A DNA stretch of 64,000 bases from Aporrectodea caliginosa (GCA_020284085.1 JACEVL010000967.1:79501-143500), one strand, 5' to 3'; positions 46,783 through 58,584 are shown, numbered from the stretch's first letter. Program-made: numbers and translations. Notes: generated by a model from the letters alone, not told the origin.

Positions 46783-47283
46783 CAGTGTTATTTAAGTTAA
46801 CTAAAACTGAAAGTAACTTTATTGTTAACTGAAAAGTTCTATTTAAGTTAACTGAAACTAAAACTAAAACTGAAAAGTTCTGAAAACTGAAACTAAAACT
46901 AAACTGAAAAGTACAAAACTAAAACTAAACTTGAAAGTTGAAAACTGAATTAATTTTTCTGTAAGGCAAACACGCCGAGCGGCGACATGTCTGCAACGAT
47001 TAGCGGCGAGTGCTTGAAACTGCAGCTCAATAGCATGAAAGCATGAATTTAAAAAGATCTGTTGTTCTTGCTAATCAAACAAATATCATTAATAAAAAAT
47101 GACATTTAATTGCTTCTGCTGAATGTTTACAGAATTGAATTAAAACTGAAAAGTTTTGAAAACTGAAACTAAAACTAAAACTGTAAAGAGTTGAAAACTA
47201 AAACTAAAACTAAACTGAAAAGTCAAAACAAAACTAAAACTGAAACTAAAACTGAAAAATAAATTGAAACTTAAATAACACTG
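46783..47283. mobile_element. 501-bp hAT-like element with AACTAAAACT interior
   Basis: Ends CAGTGTTATTTAAGTT and AACTTAAATAACACTG. A perfect 8-bp target duplication CTGCGGAA lies at 46775-46782 and 47284-47291. The interior has tandem AACTGAAACTAAAACT blocks near both ends around a unique centre. Copy B keeps the empty site near 63255-63268. Confidence 0.94.
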
Positions 47284-47576
47284 CTGCGGAATGAGGCAGC
47301 CTATACCCACAGCACCATTGTAGGCCCTATAGTGATTACTCAAACGAACGCGGGTTGTGCAAACGTATGAATTTGCAGCTATAGGCCTATATAGGCCTTC
47401 TGTAGCCTATAGATTCCCAAAAAGCGCAAGTTTCTTATTGCTCTGACAAACTGATACAAATAAAGACTAATTTCAGCTCGATAATAAGATCCAGGACCGG
47501 GAGACATGGGGGACTGTCGATATTGTCAAAACCTATTATCTGGATTATGATTAGGCCTACTAATGATCATCTATAA

Positions 47577-48640
47577 TCAATCAATCAATCATAAAATTTA
47601 TATAGCGCCTCTTCAAGGGCTCTACTCAGAGGCGCTCCCAAGCCAGGCCTGATCATACAGAAAAGTCTTCAATTGGGCGTAGAAGGAAGCCGAGTTAATG
47701 CGAGGAGATAACCGAAGGAAAGATGGCAAGACATTCCACGCTGTTGGACCAACAACAGAGAATGCTCGGTGCTGCATAGTAGCAGTGCGGGCATGTGGAA
47801 CCAGGAAGTCACCCCGAGAAGAGGAACGGAGGGCTGAGCGACCCTTAATAGACGAAAGAGAGTGAAGATGGTGCACAAGTAGCGAGGAGCTGAACCCAAG
47901 ACGCTTTGCCAGACGAGAGTGCAGAGCCGATATAGGATACGCTGCCGGAGGGGAAGCCAGTGTAGAGTATGATGCATGTAGGAGGATACGCTACCACAGC
48001 GAGGAATGGAACCAACAAGGCGCGCCGCAGACCGAAAGACCCTCTCAAGAGAGGACAAGCGGACTTGAGGAAGACCAGTGTAAAGAGAAGAGCAATAGTC
48101 TAGACGAGAGCAGACGAAGGCATGGATAAGAGTAGAAGCAGCAGAGGTTGAAAGAGAGCGAGCAACGACCCTAAGCTGACGAAGATGGTAAAAGCAGGAG
48201 CGAGACAAAGAGGAGAGGTGTTTAGTAAAGGTTAGTTCCTGATCAAGGATGACACCAAGGTCTAGCTCGTACAGAGGTAGAGAATGATATTAGAGGAAAT
48301 TCAGCTGCAAGAAGGTTCAGGTCAAGTTTTGCCAGCTGCTGGCGGGTACCCAGCCATATGAACTGGGTTTTAAGAGGATTTAGTCTCAGGCGATTGGAAG
48401 AAAGCCAGGCAGACAGAGTGTCAGTTGCACGAGACATCGAGCGAACAGCACTCAAAGCATCCCTTACAGAACAATGCAAGTAGGACTGAAAGTCATCAGC
48501 GTATGAGTGGCTAGAAAGAGCACTAGAAGCGAGAACAGATTCAAGGTCAGCAGTAAAGAGGATAGGCCTATAGAGAAGAGGACCGAGCACAGAACCCTGG
48601 GGAAGGCCAATAGGTACGGGGATCCAAGGGGAACGCGACG
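47577..48640 (-). pseudogene. LINE reverse transcriptase 3' half, ATTG-tailed family
   Basis: The minus strand carries the catalytic Y-A-D-D block with L-x-L-N-P-x-K-T in frame 48590-48243. A frameshift follows, then the C-terminal region (H-A-F-V-C-S-R-L-D-Y-C-S-S-L, V-P-H-A-R-T) in frame 48208-47622. The ATTG tail is at 47577-47595. Not intact. Confidence 0.85.
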
Positions 48641-48689
48641 AATGGAAGACAGTAGATGAAGAGCGATCAGAGAGGTATGAAGAGGTATA

Positions 48690-49325
48690 ATAGTTAGTAG
48701 CTACCTGCGATCTTGACTATGGATATGTAATTAGCCTATACTAGTTATGATCGTCTGGCTGGTAGTTACCTTTGATCATTGGGCTATGATTACTATCATA
48801 GTTATATAAAAAGTTCCTTAATAATAATAAATAATAATAATATAATTATAATGATCAACCAGTTAGTAGATACCTATGATCTGGACTACTAATGACATCT
48901 ATAGTTAGTAGCTACCTATGAGTTGGACTATGTATATAATTATGATTACTGCCAATCATCACATAGCTAGTATACTTAGGCATGCCTATAATCTGGACTA
49001 TAATATTACTATTATAATAATGATCAACTGATCATCTAGTTGGTACCAAACTATGACCTGGACTATGCCTGCTACTAACGATCATCTTATTGGTAGGCCT
49101 AGTACCGATGATCTTGTCTATAATTACTATTGATATAATCCACTAGTAGTTGCCTATGATCTGGAGTAGCCCCCGTTGGGCGGATATGTTTGTAGGCTGC
49201 TATTAGCGCCGTTGTATTACAGGCTGTCTGTTCTGTTAGTAGTTAAGATTTAAATTGCATAACATGTAAATGTACAGCGCAGTGCGTTTGTCAGGCGCTT
49301 ATTACAGAAATATATATTATTATTA

Positions 49326-49424
<99 letters not shown>

Positions 49425-49580
49425 CTTGTCTATAATTACTATTAATGATAATCCACTAGTAGTTGCCTATGAGCTGAACTATGATTACTAGGCTACAGTA
49501 ACTATACATGTATATAGGCCCAATGATCATCTAGCTAGTGGTTGTCTATGATCTGGACTATGATTGCTGTTAATTGAGAT
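48690..49580. repeat. diverged minisatellite, CTGGACTATGATTACT type
   Basis: About ten irregular 60-85-base units built from GATCATCTAGTTAGTAG, TTGCCTATGATCTGG and ACTATGATTACT, interrupted by the SINE at 49170-49424. Outlying units occur at 47520-47575. Confidence 0.8.
49170..49424 (+). mobile_element. tRNA-derived SINE, copy 3, long ATT tail
   Basis: Body identical in order to 805-1040 but on plus, missing most of the head. The tail is about 100 bases of (ATT)n. It sits within a minisatellite unit, whose sequence repeats on both sides. Confidence 0.88.
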
Positions 49581-50285
49581 GATGTATGACCTTGTTTTGG
49601 TCTCTGTGCATCGTCAGACGTGTCTCGAATGCAACTCTTCGGATGAGCTTTACCTATACGGCCACCGCTAAAGCCTTTCTCCGCCACTCGCATCTTCCCC
49701 GCACCGTTCCCAGAACCCATGTCTTCCCTCCCTCGATCCACTCCCCACTTCAAGCGACCTCGCAATGAGTTACGCGCCGGCGGCAATATCATATATGTCT
49801 ATTTTCTGCATCCGGTCCGCGGTTATGAAACAAGTCGCAGCGGAAGTATTTTACGCCATTTGCATGGCGTTGAATATTAATGATCCTCGCGTCCTCATCT
49901 CTTCTGCGTTCCACCCCATGCACGTCACCCGTTGCCCCCGTTCGATGAACCCCTCATCCGTTCGGCATCGAAATGGCGAAATTAGAATCGTCCCTTCTCA
50001 AGAAGAAAGCGTTTTTCGAATAGCAATGTTGTTATGGCGAGGATCGTTCAACGCGTTATGATCCTAATATTTGTTGTTATCGAGCGGTGAGCCATTGGCC
50101 CGCTGTGTGATAATGATGTAGAGACTGGTGGACCGTGGTCGCTTCCGTGAGTGGTGTTCCAAGTAGGCCTCCAACGTGAAGGGTTCGAGAGGAATTGCGA
50201 TGACCTCCAGCAACAAATTCAATCGGATCTTAGGAGGAAATCCTCTGTCTGTCTTGTCTGATATCTAATCAGACTGCGTCAAATC
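49581..50285. other. CpG-containing unique region, no gene identified
   Basis: Less repetitive and GC-richer than its surroundings. A 98-codon plus frame (49765-50061) has no recognised motif, so a small gene or regulatory region cannot be excluded. Confidence 0.35.
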
Positions 50286-50289
50286 TTGT

Positions 50290-50830
50290 TTTATTTTATA
50301 TCTTATTGACGCATTTTGTTCTTGCATTATTTTCTTCTCTGTTCTGTCCTATTGCGCTTTCTGTTATAGGACCTATCATTTGTTTCCTTCTTTGTCCTGC
50401 CTTGTTTATTCCTGTCGCATCCTGCCTCGTGTCCCATCCTTTCCTTTTTCCTTCCCGTTGTGTCCTGTTCTGTGTGGTTTATGTCGTTTGTCTCAGCGGC
50501 CCTGTTTTTTCTTATCGGCCTATAAAATTATTATGTCCTCTTACGTCCAGACTTATCCAGTTTGTCCTATTTCCTTGTACTATCTTGTCCTTTCTTATGC
50601 CATTCTGTTCTACTGGTTTTCACGTCCTTTTCATTAGACTTTCCTGTCCTGTCTTGTACTCTTGTGTCTGATCGCATACTTCTGCTTTCCTGTCCCATCC
50701 TGTCCTGCCCTATTCTACATCGTCCTACCCGTCTTGTACCGTTCTCCCCTACCCTGTCTTGTCCTCGATTATCCCTACCCTGTCTTGTTCTGTCATATTC
50801 CGTTGTGTGTGGTTTTGTACTGTCCATTGT
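50290..50830. repeat. pyrimidine-rich degenerate minisatellite
   Basis: Strong C/T strand bias with recurring TGTCCTGTC/CCTGTCTTG units. Open frames on both strands come from the low complexity. Confidence 0.8.
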
Positions 50831-51529
50831 CTGTTCATGTATAGCTGTCCTGTTGCATGACCGATATTCTATTGTTCGTATAATGTGAAAGCTTTGTAAA
50901 AGGACCCATACATGTACTGACGATGCTAATGTGATGATGGAACACTGATGCCTTGATGGGCAGTGACAACAACATTGTGAAGCGCTGAAATGATTAGTTT
51001 CAGTCTAGTAACATGCCAAGACTGTCTATATGTCTGTGTTTGTCAGTCTATGTGTATTTGTATGTGTGTGTCTGACTGATCGTATCTGTCTGTGACATAT
51101 GACGATGTTTGCATGATTGTAAAGTTCCAGTGCAGCAATAATCTAACGGTGATAACAATTAATAGGACTGCTCAAAACTCATCTTTTAGATATCATTGTT
51201 ACAGCAGCAGATAGCCTATAACCAGTCGATGGGTTAAGATGCCATCAGTGAAATAGAAGAGCAGCAAATGAGACATTAGATGTTTGTTGATGACTGCGCA
51301 GATGACATTCGAAGGACGAGGTTTAGTCGTCGGTAGCTATAAACGATAAACTGTGCAGGAATGCCATAATCGTAAGATCTGCATAAAAGACGGAGGTAGG
51401 AGCCTGTGGATAAAGGAACCCCGCAGGTAGACCGGACGAGGAAAGAGTTAGGGACGGGAGGGAAGGCGGAGGTGGGACTACGCATAAGGAGAATTGTTAG
51501 TATGGGAGCAGGGAGTAACGGGCGAGAGA

Positions 51530-51740
51530 AACAGAAAGACAGACAGACAGATAGAGACAGACAGACAAGAGAGACATACAGAGAAACAGGGAGACAAAGA
51601 GAGAGAGAGACAGACAGACAGACAGTCAGAGACAGACAGACACAAAGAGACAGACAGAGAGACAGTCAGACAGTAAGAAAGAGACAGATAGAGAGAGAGA
51701 GACAAACAGAGACAGAGACATACAGAGTGAGAGAGAGGTA
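51530..51740. repeat. (GACA)n/(GAGA)n microsatellite
   Basis: About 200 bases of AGACAGACAG and AGAGAGAG runs. The open frames rich in R-Q-T-D or S-L-C-L are artefacts. 50831-51529 and 51741-52550 show no recognised gene. Confidence 0.9.
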
Positions 51741-52554
51741 CTCGAGCAGACCGTAGAGGAGACACGGTATCAGCAGAGACAAACGAGTTCTCATCTATTC
51801 GATGCACGACAACGTGGTCGAGGAACTCCGAGATTACTGTCATTTGTGGTTTTTTTATCCTTTTGTTGGTCTCTGCCATGGTTGTGTGCCGGGGTCATTC
51901 ACTGGTCACTTCTCTATTTAGGCCTGTAAGAGTAATTAACGCTGTCTATCTGATCAGTTCATCAATTAGCTCTATTCTGCGTGGCATTTAGCAGCGTTTA
52001 TGGAAACGTAGGTGGCGCTTCTGATTATTTCTCTGAATTGGTGCTATATAAATTTCTAATTACGATTGATCTAATAAGTAAACTTCTATAGTGACGTTAT
52101 CATAATGCACCTGGCTTCAATCAATGGTCTGCTATATGCATGAAGCATAAACTATGGCAGTCTGGATTCGAAAGGAATCCATAATGTGAACCGTGGCGCG
52201 GGAAGGAGAGATTTAATGAGCGGTACTGCGGAAAGGGTGGAAAGGAAAAGAGAATAAGGGAGTGGAATTGACCAACGAACCGATCGAAGGAGAGGACGGC
52301 TACGGAAGAACGTAGGGGATATTATGGTGCGTGAGGAATTACTGTAGAGCGAGATGAAAGGAGCTATCTGGAGTCCGTGTTGGTGATTTTGTTGTGCTGG
52401 TAGCACCACCACTACTACCACCTCCACCATCAGCAGCAGCAGATGGTGCTTTGTCGCATCGCTAGTCGTTTCGATTCGCGCGGTTGAGTCTGCTTTCATC
52501 CGATCTATAACGAATTCACGATGTCTTTATCTCGTGCTTTACTTGGCGGCCGCA

Positions 52555-52750
52555 AATGGGCGACCACCGGAGGGAGACCTATGGAACACCAGCGGAGGGA
52601 GTCCTGTTCATCACCGGCGGAGGGAGGCATTATGAACACCAGCGGAGGGAGACCTATGGGACACCAGCGGAGGGAGGCATTTTGAACACCAGCGGAGGGA
52701 GACCTATGGGACACCAGCGGAGGGAGGCATTTTGAACACCAGCGGCCGTT
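52555..52750. repeat. 25/50-bp higher-order minisatellite
   Basis: A 25-base monomer ACACCAGCGGAGGGAG with alternating ends (ACCTATGGG or GCATTTTGA) forms 50-base dimers repeated about three times, flanked by GCGGCCG on both sides. Confidence 0.88.
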
Positions 52751-53223
52751 GAACTCGGTGTGAAGCCGAACGTGGTTGAGCGAAAACATTCCGAAAAATA
52801 TTGTGATTAGTGATAGGATACAGAAATTAGCTCTGAAAACATGCTGTTTTCTGAAGCTCCATAAAAAGCATACTTTCCCTTAATTGCAATTGCATCAGTA
52901 CAGGATGATCCAGTCGGTAACAATGCAGTCGTCTCACGTCTGCAAGGAGCGCAGAACGAGCCAACGCTGCAGAATGTTGGGCGCCCCAATTGGGAGGGCG
53001 GGGGTGCCGGACGTCATCACCAACCTGGACTATGCGGATCATGTAAATCTGTAAATTATATTTGTTGCCGGTAGGCCCGGTACTCCTCTAAAGAGCTATA
53101 ACATACCAGAATAATTTATGTCGACGAAAACGGCCATTGTTGCCATGGGGGCATAGGCTGTCGTTAAACTTTGGATCCACGCTCCTATAGGCCTACAGCT
53201 GTGAGGCTTGGACAACCTTAGAG

Positions 53224-54009
53224 CAGGGGTTTTCAAACTGTGGTACGCGTACCCCTAGGGGTACGCCAGGTGTCGCTAAGGGGTACGCGAAAAATTTAAA
53301 AAATAAAATTTTATATAAGTTTATGGACTTCATGTCCATCTTTCTTTCATTAGCTATTCTACGTCCACCGTTCGCTTATTTTTCTGTACATTTCTTTGAG
53401 TTTATGCCATCGGATGTAGTGTTGCCGGCTGATTTTTCAGTCCGGGAAAGAGACCAGTTTGTTGACCTATCATGTTATGGTGGATTGAAGAACGAATTCA
53501 AGACATGTTGTGTGATTTTTGGCTGAAACGAAGAGCTGAATATAAATTAATTTCTGAATGAGCTTTAAATATTTGATTCCTTTCAGCACGTCATATCTGT
53601 GTGAAACAGATTTTTCAGCTATGTTTGCGATCAAAAATAAATATAGAACAAAGCTTGAACTCGAACCAGAGTTGTGTTTGAAATTGACAAGAAGGCCTAG
53701 GCCTATTAAACCAGATATTGTAAATCTGTGCTTGTCAAAACAAGCCCACTGCTCACATTAACACTTTCTAATGTGTGATTTTATTTTTATTTTTTGTTGA
53801 TATGACTACATTCTTAAGTTAAAATCATATTACTTTTAAAATGTTCTACTTATGACTAATCCCCGGTTTTTGCACCAATGATTAAAAGTTGTTAATTGCA
53901 AGGGGACTTCACGTTCGCATGTTGTTTTTGATCTGATCTTGTTGGGGGTACGCCAAAATTTAATTTTGTTACCTGGGGGTACAATAAAAATAAAGTTTGA
54001 AAACCGCTG
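53224..54009 (+). mobile_element. internally deleted hAT transposon with hATC remnant
   Basis: Ends CAGGGGTTTTCAAACTGTGG and AAAGTTTGAAAACCGCTG. A perfect 8-bp target duplication CCTTAGAG lies at 53216-53223 and 54010-54017. GGGGTACGCC motifs lie inside both ends. Frame 53558-53761 matches the C-terminal dimerisation region of ZBED5-type hAT transposases (K-Y-L-I-P-F-S-T-S-Y-L-C-E ... F-S-A-M ... I-K-N-K-Y-R). An upstream F-W-L-K-R-R-A-E-Y block is in another frame. The BED finger and catalytic core are missing. Confidence 0.94.
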
Positions 54010-54017
54010 CCTTAGAG

Positions 54018-54700
54018 GCTTTAGATAAGAAGCATGACATCTTTCACTTGTGTCTCAGAAGGATCCTGCGGAGTCCTCATATGGACTTGTTAGTAATACG
54101 ACGATAGCGAGGAGTACAACAGTACCAGTCTCTGTCCGGAAACGCAGGCTGAACTTTTTCGGGCACGTTGCACGGACTCGGAAAGACGAGAACCATCGTT
54201 GAGCCCGGTGGACCCAATAAATAAGCCCCTGGAGGACTGTAGAAGAACACCCGGCCGTCTAGAACCACATGGATTAGAGTTGTGGAGAAGTATCTGAGCA
54301 CCCTGAAATGCAGTCTTCATACAGTTTGGATGAAGACTAATAAAAAATTGTTTTCGCATCATTGACACGATTACGTTCAGAAGAAGTAGCGTATACAGAA
54401 TGTTTGGGGGACTATTTTTCCAATTGCTAAATTATTGTTTCCCATCATGTCAACAGCATACTTCGGTATTCGCTTTACCGTTTAAGCCAAAATCTGACGG
54501 AGTTGGAACTTCATTCGCCTCGGAACCGAAGCGACACCACACCTTCGGCCATCGACTAACCCCTTGGAGAATTCGACACCTTCGGTCATCGATCGACGCG
54601 CAGTGTTTGCTAGATTCGGCGAATTCAAGCGGAACGAAAGATTCATTGAAACCGGCGCCGAGGGAGAAAGAACCCCGGCGGAGGCAATCATTAGTGTGTA
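54018..54700. other. no gene identified
   Basis: 54440-54700 is GC-richer with TTCGGCCATCGA/TTCGGTCATCGA repeats, but no frame has recognisable motifs. Confidence 0.35.
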
Positions 54701-54954
54701 GAAATTGATTGTTTAAGGCGACGCATGTTAACCGTCGAAGGTCATTGAGTGTGGATATTGTGGGAGGCAGAAGCGGTGCTTTGAAACTGAACACGACTCT
54801 CTATAACTCAATAACTGGACCGCGCAGAGTGCAACGCTTCAAACGTCGGCCAACTGTAAGCAAGTTGAAGAAACGTGCCATTTAGCTAACGCCTTTCTAT
54901 AGAAGAAAGAGAAGAGCAGCCTCTTAAGCTTAACCATAGAGGTGGTAGCCCGGA

Positions 54955-55195
54955 GCATGAAGTGTTCTCTTTGCCTCTGCAGACTGCATCTGAGTGCAAG
55001 ATGACAGCGCTCTCATTCGCTGTCAGATCTTTCCATCCACTGTGTACATTCAGTGTACTTATTGTAGCTGAGTTGGACAGGGTTCAAGGTAAGCCGAAAT
55101 CTAGAAACAACTTTTAGACCTTGCGGGATTTGAATCTCCAACCTCTCGATTGACTGCAGTCTAATGGCATGTGCACTACACTTCTTCAACCAATT
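54955..55195 (-). mobile_element. tRNA-derived SINE, second family
   Basis: Minus-strand head with B box GAGATTCAAATCCCGC near 55125, then the body shared with 35285-35550 and 31165-31270. Confidence 0.65.
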
Positions 55196-55645
55196 GTGAC
55201 GCCAGGGCTCAAAACCGTCGCTTGTCGCTTCCTAGATATTGAGCTAAATAAAAAGCTGAAATAGGCTAGAGTGGTCAGAAATATAGAATATGCTTCAATT
55301 CAGCAGTTGCCTATGAATTTGCCATAATTAACAAAGTAGTAATCCGATTTTGATGTCGTTTGCTTTATTTGATACAGAATATAGCCCTGTATTGCCCTTA
55401 TTTGCCCAGCAAAATTGCAGCGTTATCAAGTAGGCCTAATGGATGCTGAGGACTTCGATGATACAAATATTCGTCACAATTATTTACGCACTGTAATGGT
55501 TAAGTAATTATATGAATCGATGTTGAAAGCGCTATAGAAAGAGCTACATACACACCTATACATGCAAACATACATGCATGATGCAATCATGCATGCACAC
55601 ATATACATATATGCACACATACACAAATACATTCATAGGCTACCT

Positions 55646-55824
55646 CAGTGCATATTTTAACGGATTTGGACTACTGGGACAAAGTCTGCTACTGTACTTC
55701 TAATGTTATTGGAAACTAACATAAAAGTAGAGTATGACCTAGGACAAATCACAAAACTACTGGGACAAATCCTAAAACTACTGGGACATTTGTCCCAGTA
55801 GTTATACAGTTAAAATATGCACTG
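55646..55824. mobile_element. 179-bp hAT-like element
   Basis: Ends CAGTGCATATTTTAAC and GTTAAAATATGCACTG. Target duplication GCTACCT (7 bp; 8 if the terminal G is shared) lies at 55639-55645 and 55825-55831. The interior repeats CTACTGGGACAAAT and is partly palindromic. A CA/TA microsatellite precedes it at 55545-55635. Confidence 0.88.
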
Positions 55825-55831
55825 GCTACCT

Positions 55832-56435
55832 ACATGTACATTCTAATGTGCACACACCGTATCCTCTTTGTTCCTGACCAAGAGAAATTTGATTAAGCTT
55901 ATAATTAGCCTACCACAGATGTTTCAAAAACTTAGATTGCAACTTGCAAGTACAAGTACTTGGGTCTCAAGTCCAATTACAAGTAGACTACAAGTACACA
56001 TGAACGAGGAGATCTTTCTTTAGGAAAGCAATGATGTATTGCCATATGCACTCATTTAGAATAATTTATTGCTTTTGATATGTGTGCATCTTGTCACTCA
56101 AATTCTATCGATGCGGCTTAAATAATTATTAAACAACCATTACTAAGCGCACATCCAACAGAAGTGTTAGATCCAGGCACACTCAGTGCTCTAACGATGG
56201 GTCATACGGTTTGTCAAGTACAGTTTTATTGCATTTCCAAAAGTCCAAAAAATCACCTTCATCAAAGTCTTAATTATGGCAGAGGCTTGCAGAAGATCTC
56301 TACGCAGCGACTGTTCTACAGGAGAATCGCACATTGCACTTTATTGCTGTTGTAGTCTGCATATTGACCTTCTAAAAGAACACGGCCAACTAAAGATACA
56401 TTGCGCTTAATCCCTCGCGAAGACAATACCCCGCT
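55832..56435. other. no gene identified
   Basis: AT-rich, unique-looking. A 63-codon plus frame (56164-56355) has no recognisable feature. Confidence 0.35.
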
Positions 56436-56439
56436 CCGT

Positions 56440-56685
56440 TTAATACGCGAAGGATCCTACAGTAGACTATTGCCATGGGTGCCCTTACGTCGTCGGGGGC
56501 AAAGAGGTACGCACCGAACGTGTGATGGGTTGGTGTGACGTCGGCTGGCGCGATTTTACACGTGGGCGCTCGCTTACGTTTGCATAAGTCATGTACCGGT
56601 TTAGACTTGTCGGAAATGGTCTTTGATCATGGTGGGAAAGAGCTTATAAAGGTAGTTGCAAATGCATTGTAAGTGGATGGTAATA
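56440..56685 (+). promoter_or_regulatory. possible promoter upstream of ZNF array B
   Basis: CpG-containing stretch with GTGACGTCGG (CRE-like), ACACGTGGGC (E-box), a TTTGCATA octamer-like site, and a TATA-like TTATAAAGG at about 56645. The next GT with donor context is GTAAGTGG at 56670. Suggestive only; no transcript evidence. Confidence 0.25.
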
Positions 56686-58340
56686 AATTCAGAAATTAGG
56701 CCTCTGTTTTGCTGTTACATTTGTCGTCAACGACCATTGTCGTCATAATAGTTAGGCTACAACGTTAAGCCTAGGAACTGCTGTAAGTGGGTCGCGATAA
56801 GGTTTTTGTAGGCCTAGCTAGCGGTAGTCTATCGTGTGTTTAGTTGATAGTTTGAACTGAAAATGGTCCCTGATAGATTCATTTGTTTAGACATTGATGT
56901 CAACGTTTTAAGTTGTCATTTTTTAATTCAATTTTACAAACGAAAATCAGACTGTAGGCCTACATCTTTTCCACAATACATTTTGCTCCTCGGTAGGCCT
57001 CGTTTGAAGTCTGATCGATCAACAGTTTCGAGAGGTAGTGGAAAAATTCCATGGAAAATGGCCATTTCTGTAACATCCTGCTTTCTTACACCGTATAGGC
57101 CTAGTTAGTAGCCTAAATGCATTATTTCATTGTTACTTTAGTTAATTTCGGGTGGTGTGTTTAAACATCCAAAACACCCCCTAGCCACGGCCTTGTCTGC
57201 ATAATAATTATTCGTCAATTTTCTTACACAAGTAAGCTATTATAAACTGAATGCAGTTGTCATGTAAACAAGTCGTAGCCTACAGCACTCATAAGGACTT
57301 TCCAGTTCTGTGTATCCTCGGTCCTTGGTGTAAATCGTGGGCGTTTGTAGGACTGGTAGGCTACTAGAACATGTAATTAGCCTACTAAGCTACTTGATGT
57401 AACCTAATGTAATGTTAATAAAAATGTCGCAGGCTCGCAGCACCTCACAAAACTAACGTCAGGTACCCCTACCCCATTTTTGGAACGCTCTTCCTACATA
57501 ATATTCAATGCGAACCAAACGATAGGTTATTCAAACCGTCTTTTAGGCTCTACCGTAGCCTATTAAGCTATGATTCAAACATAAACTCCGACTTTACTTA
57601 CTTTGAAGACACCTCCTGAGTTTGAATAACTATGGTAGCCTATGGTTTCTGCTCAGTTGTGGCACTGAGCCCAAGTTAAGACATTGCTTAAGAGTTCTTT
57701 TTCTAGTTGTATTTAGGCCTATTTGGTTTGTGACTAGGCCTAATATTAATTTATTACTAAGCTTATCGGTAGGACGTCGCTTTCCTTCCTAGCAACCCTG
57801 GATAGCGGGGTTCATGACAACTTTAGATTCCCCTGTGTAAACAGATGATCTTATTTCTTGCAACCTTGTCTCTGTTATTTCTTGGCAATTAAATTTTGGT
57901 TACCGCATGATTATTGATTGATTGATCAAGCTAATTTACAGCGCTAAATAAAATCAACTTCGCAGCAGCCTTGTGGCCATTACGGGATTGTTCCTCGAAT
58001 GCTGTACGTTCACAAATCTTACTAGTGTCTTCGAACTATTACGTTTCAGTGATTTCTAAATTGTTTAAAATTAACGGATACTCTAAATTAATGCTTAAAG
58101 GCTGGCGATTAATCGAAATTGTGTTCATAAGTGACAAATCTAAAATAATTTTTTACTATCACAAGGATTGAGTAGACCTATGAGTGATAGCCTAGTAAGT
58201 AGGCCTATCTCGACTTCTCTTTCTTTTTACCAAATTTGTTACTTTAAGCTGTTTAAAAGTGTTTGTGTGAATGGACGTATTCTATGCATGATATGATATC
58301 TACTTTATAATCTGCTCCTAATAGGCCTAGTCTATTTAAA
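56686..58340. other. copy B upstream region
   Basis: 57185-57475 matches 32820-33115 and 57975-58335 matches 40865-41230. The 57480-57970 segment has no partner. An 81-codon frame (56863-57108) is unrecognised. Confidence 0.5.
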
Positions 58341-58342
58341 CT

Positions 58343-58584
58343 GGTTCCGGGCCGCTATTCCGGGGTCCGCTATTACGGGGTCCGTTATTCCGGACTAATG
58401 GGGGTGGCATGCTGCGCGAAAGGTACGATGTTTTCTAATGATGACAATAACCATATACCTGACCCTAACCGACCCTCATGACCCGGACTCAGGTGGCCCA
58501 GGCGTCCTTAACCGCCCTCACGACGCGGAGTCAGACGGATCCCCGAAATAGCGGACCCCGGAAGAGCGAGAGCGGGCCCCGGAA
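58343..58584. mobile_element. 242-bp inverted-repeat element specific to copy B
   Basis: Left GGTTCCGGGCCGCTATTCC and right end inverse TTCCGGGGCCCGC, both followed by CCGGGGTCCGCTATT. Flanks TTTAAACT (58335-58342) and TATCAACT (58585-58592). Copy A keeps a single TTTCAACT at the matching place (near 41208), so this is a once-perfect 8-bp duplication. The interior matches 34715-34916. Confidence 0.88.

Larger units (their letters stand above)
30890..47330. repeat. segmental duplication, copy A
   Basis: Collinear with copy B at 54700-63290. Matching blocks (A with B): 30890-31160 with 54700-54950; 32820-33115 with 57185-57475; 40865-41230 with 57975-58335; 41400-41510 with 58730-58835; 42095-43960 with 58860-61200; 44190-44890 with 61625-62370; 46165-46780 plus 47284-47330 with 62715-63290. 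All are same orientation and same order, separated by copy-specific insertions or deletions. Identity looks moderate (roughly 75-85 percent by eye, not computed). Confidence 0.85.

Noticed and set aside
49270..49491. Poly-isoleucine ORF
   Set aside because: Translation of the (ATT)n tail of a SINE.
50306..50888. Hydrophobic multi-pass-looking ORFs
   Set aside because: All frames and both strands are open because of a TGTCCTG-type repeat; no family resemblance.
51406..51879. R/Q/T/D-rich and S/L/C-rich ORFs on opposite strands
   Set aside because: Translations of a (GACA)n microsatellite.
52505..52789. 94-codon minus-strand ORF with internal peptide repeats (S-L-R-W-C)
   Set aside because: Mirrors the 25/50-bp minisatellite; the repeat is a DNA-level one and no start or splice context supports a gene.
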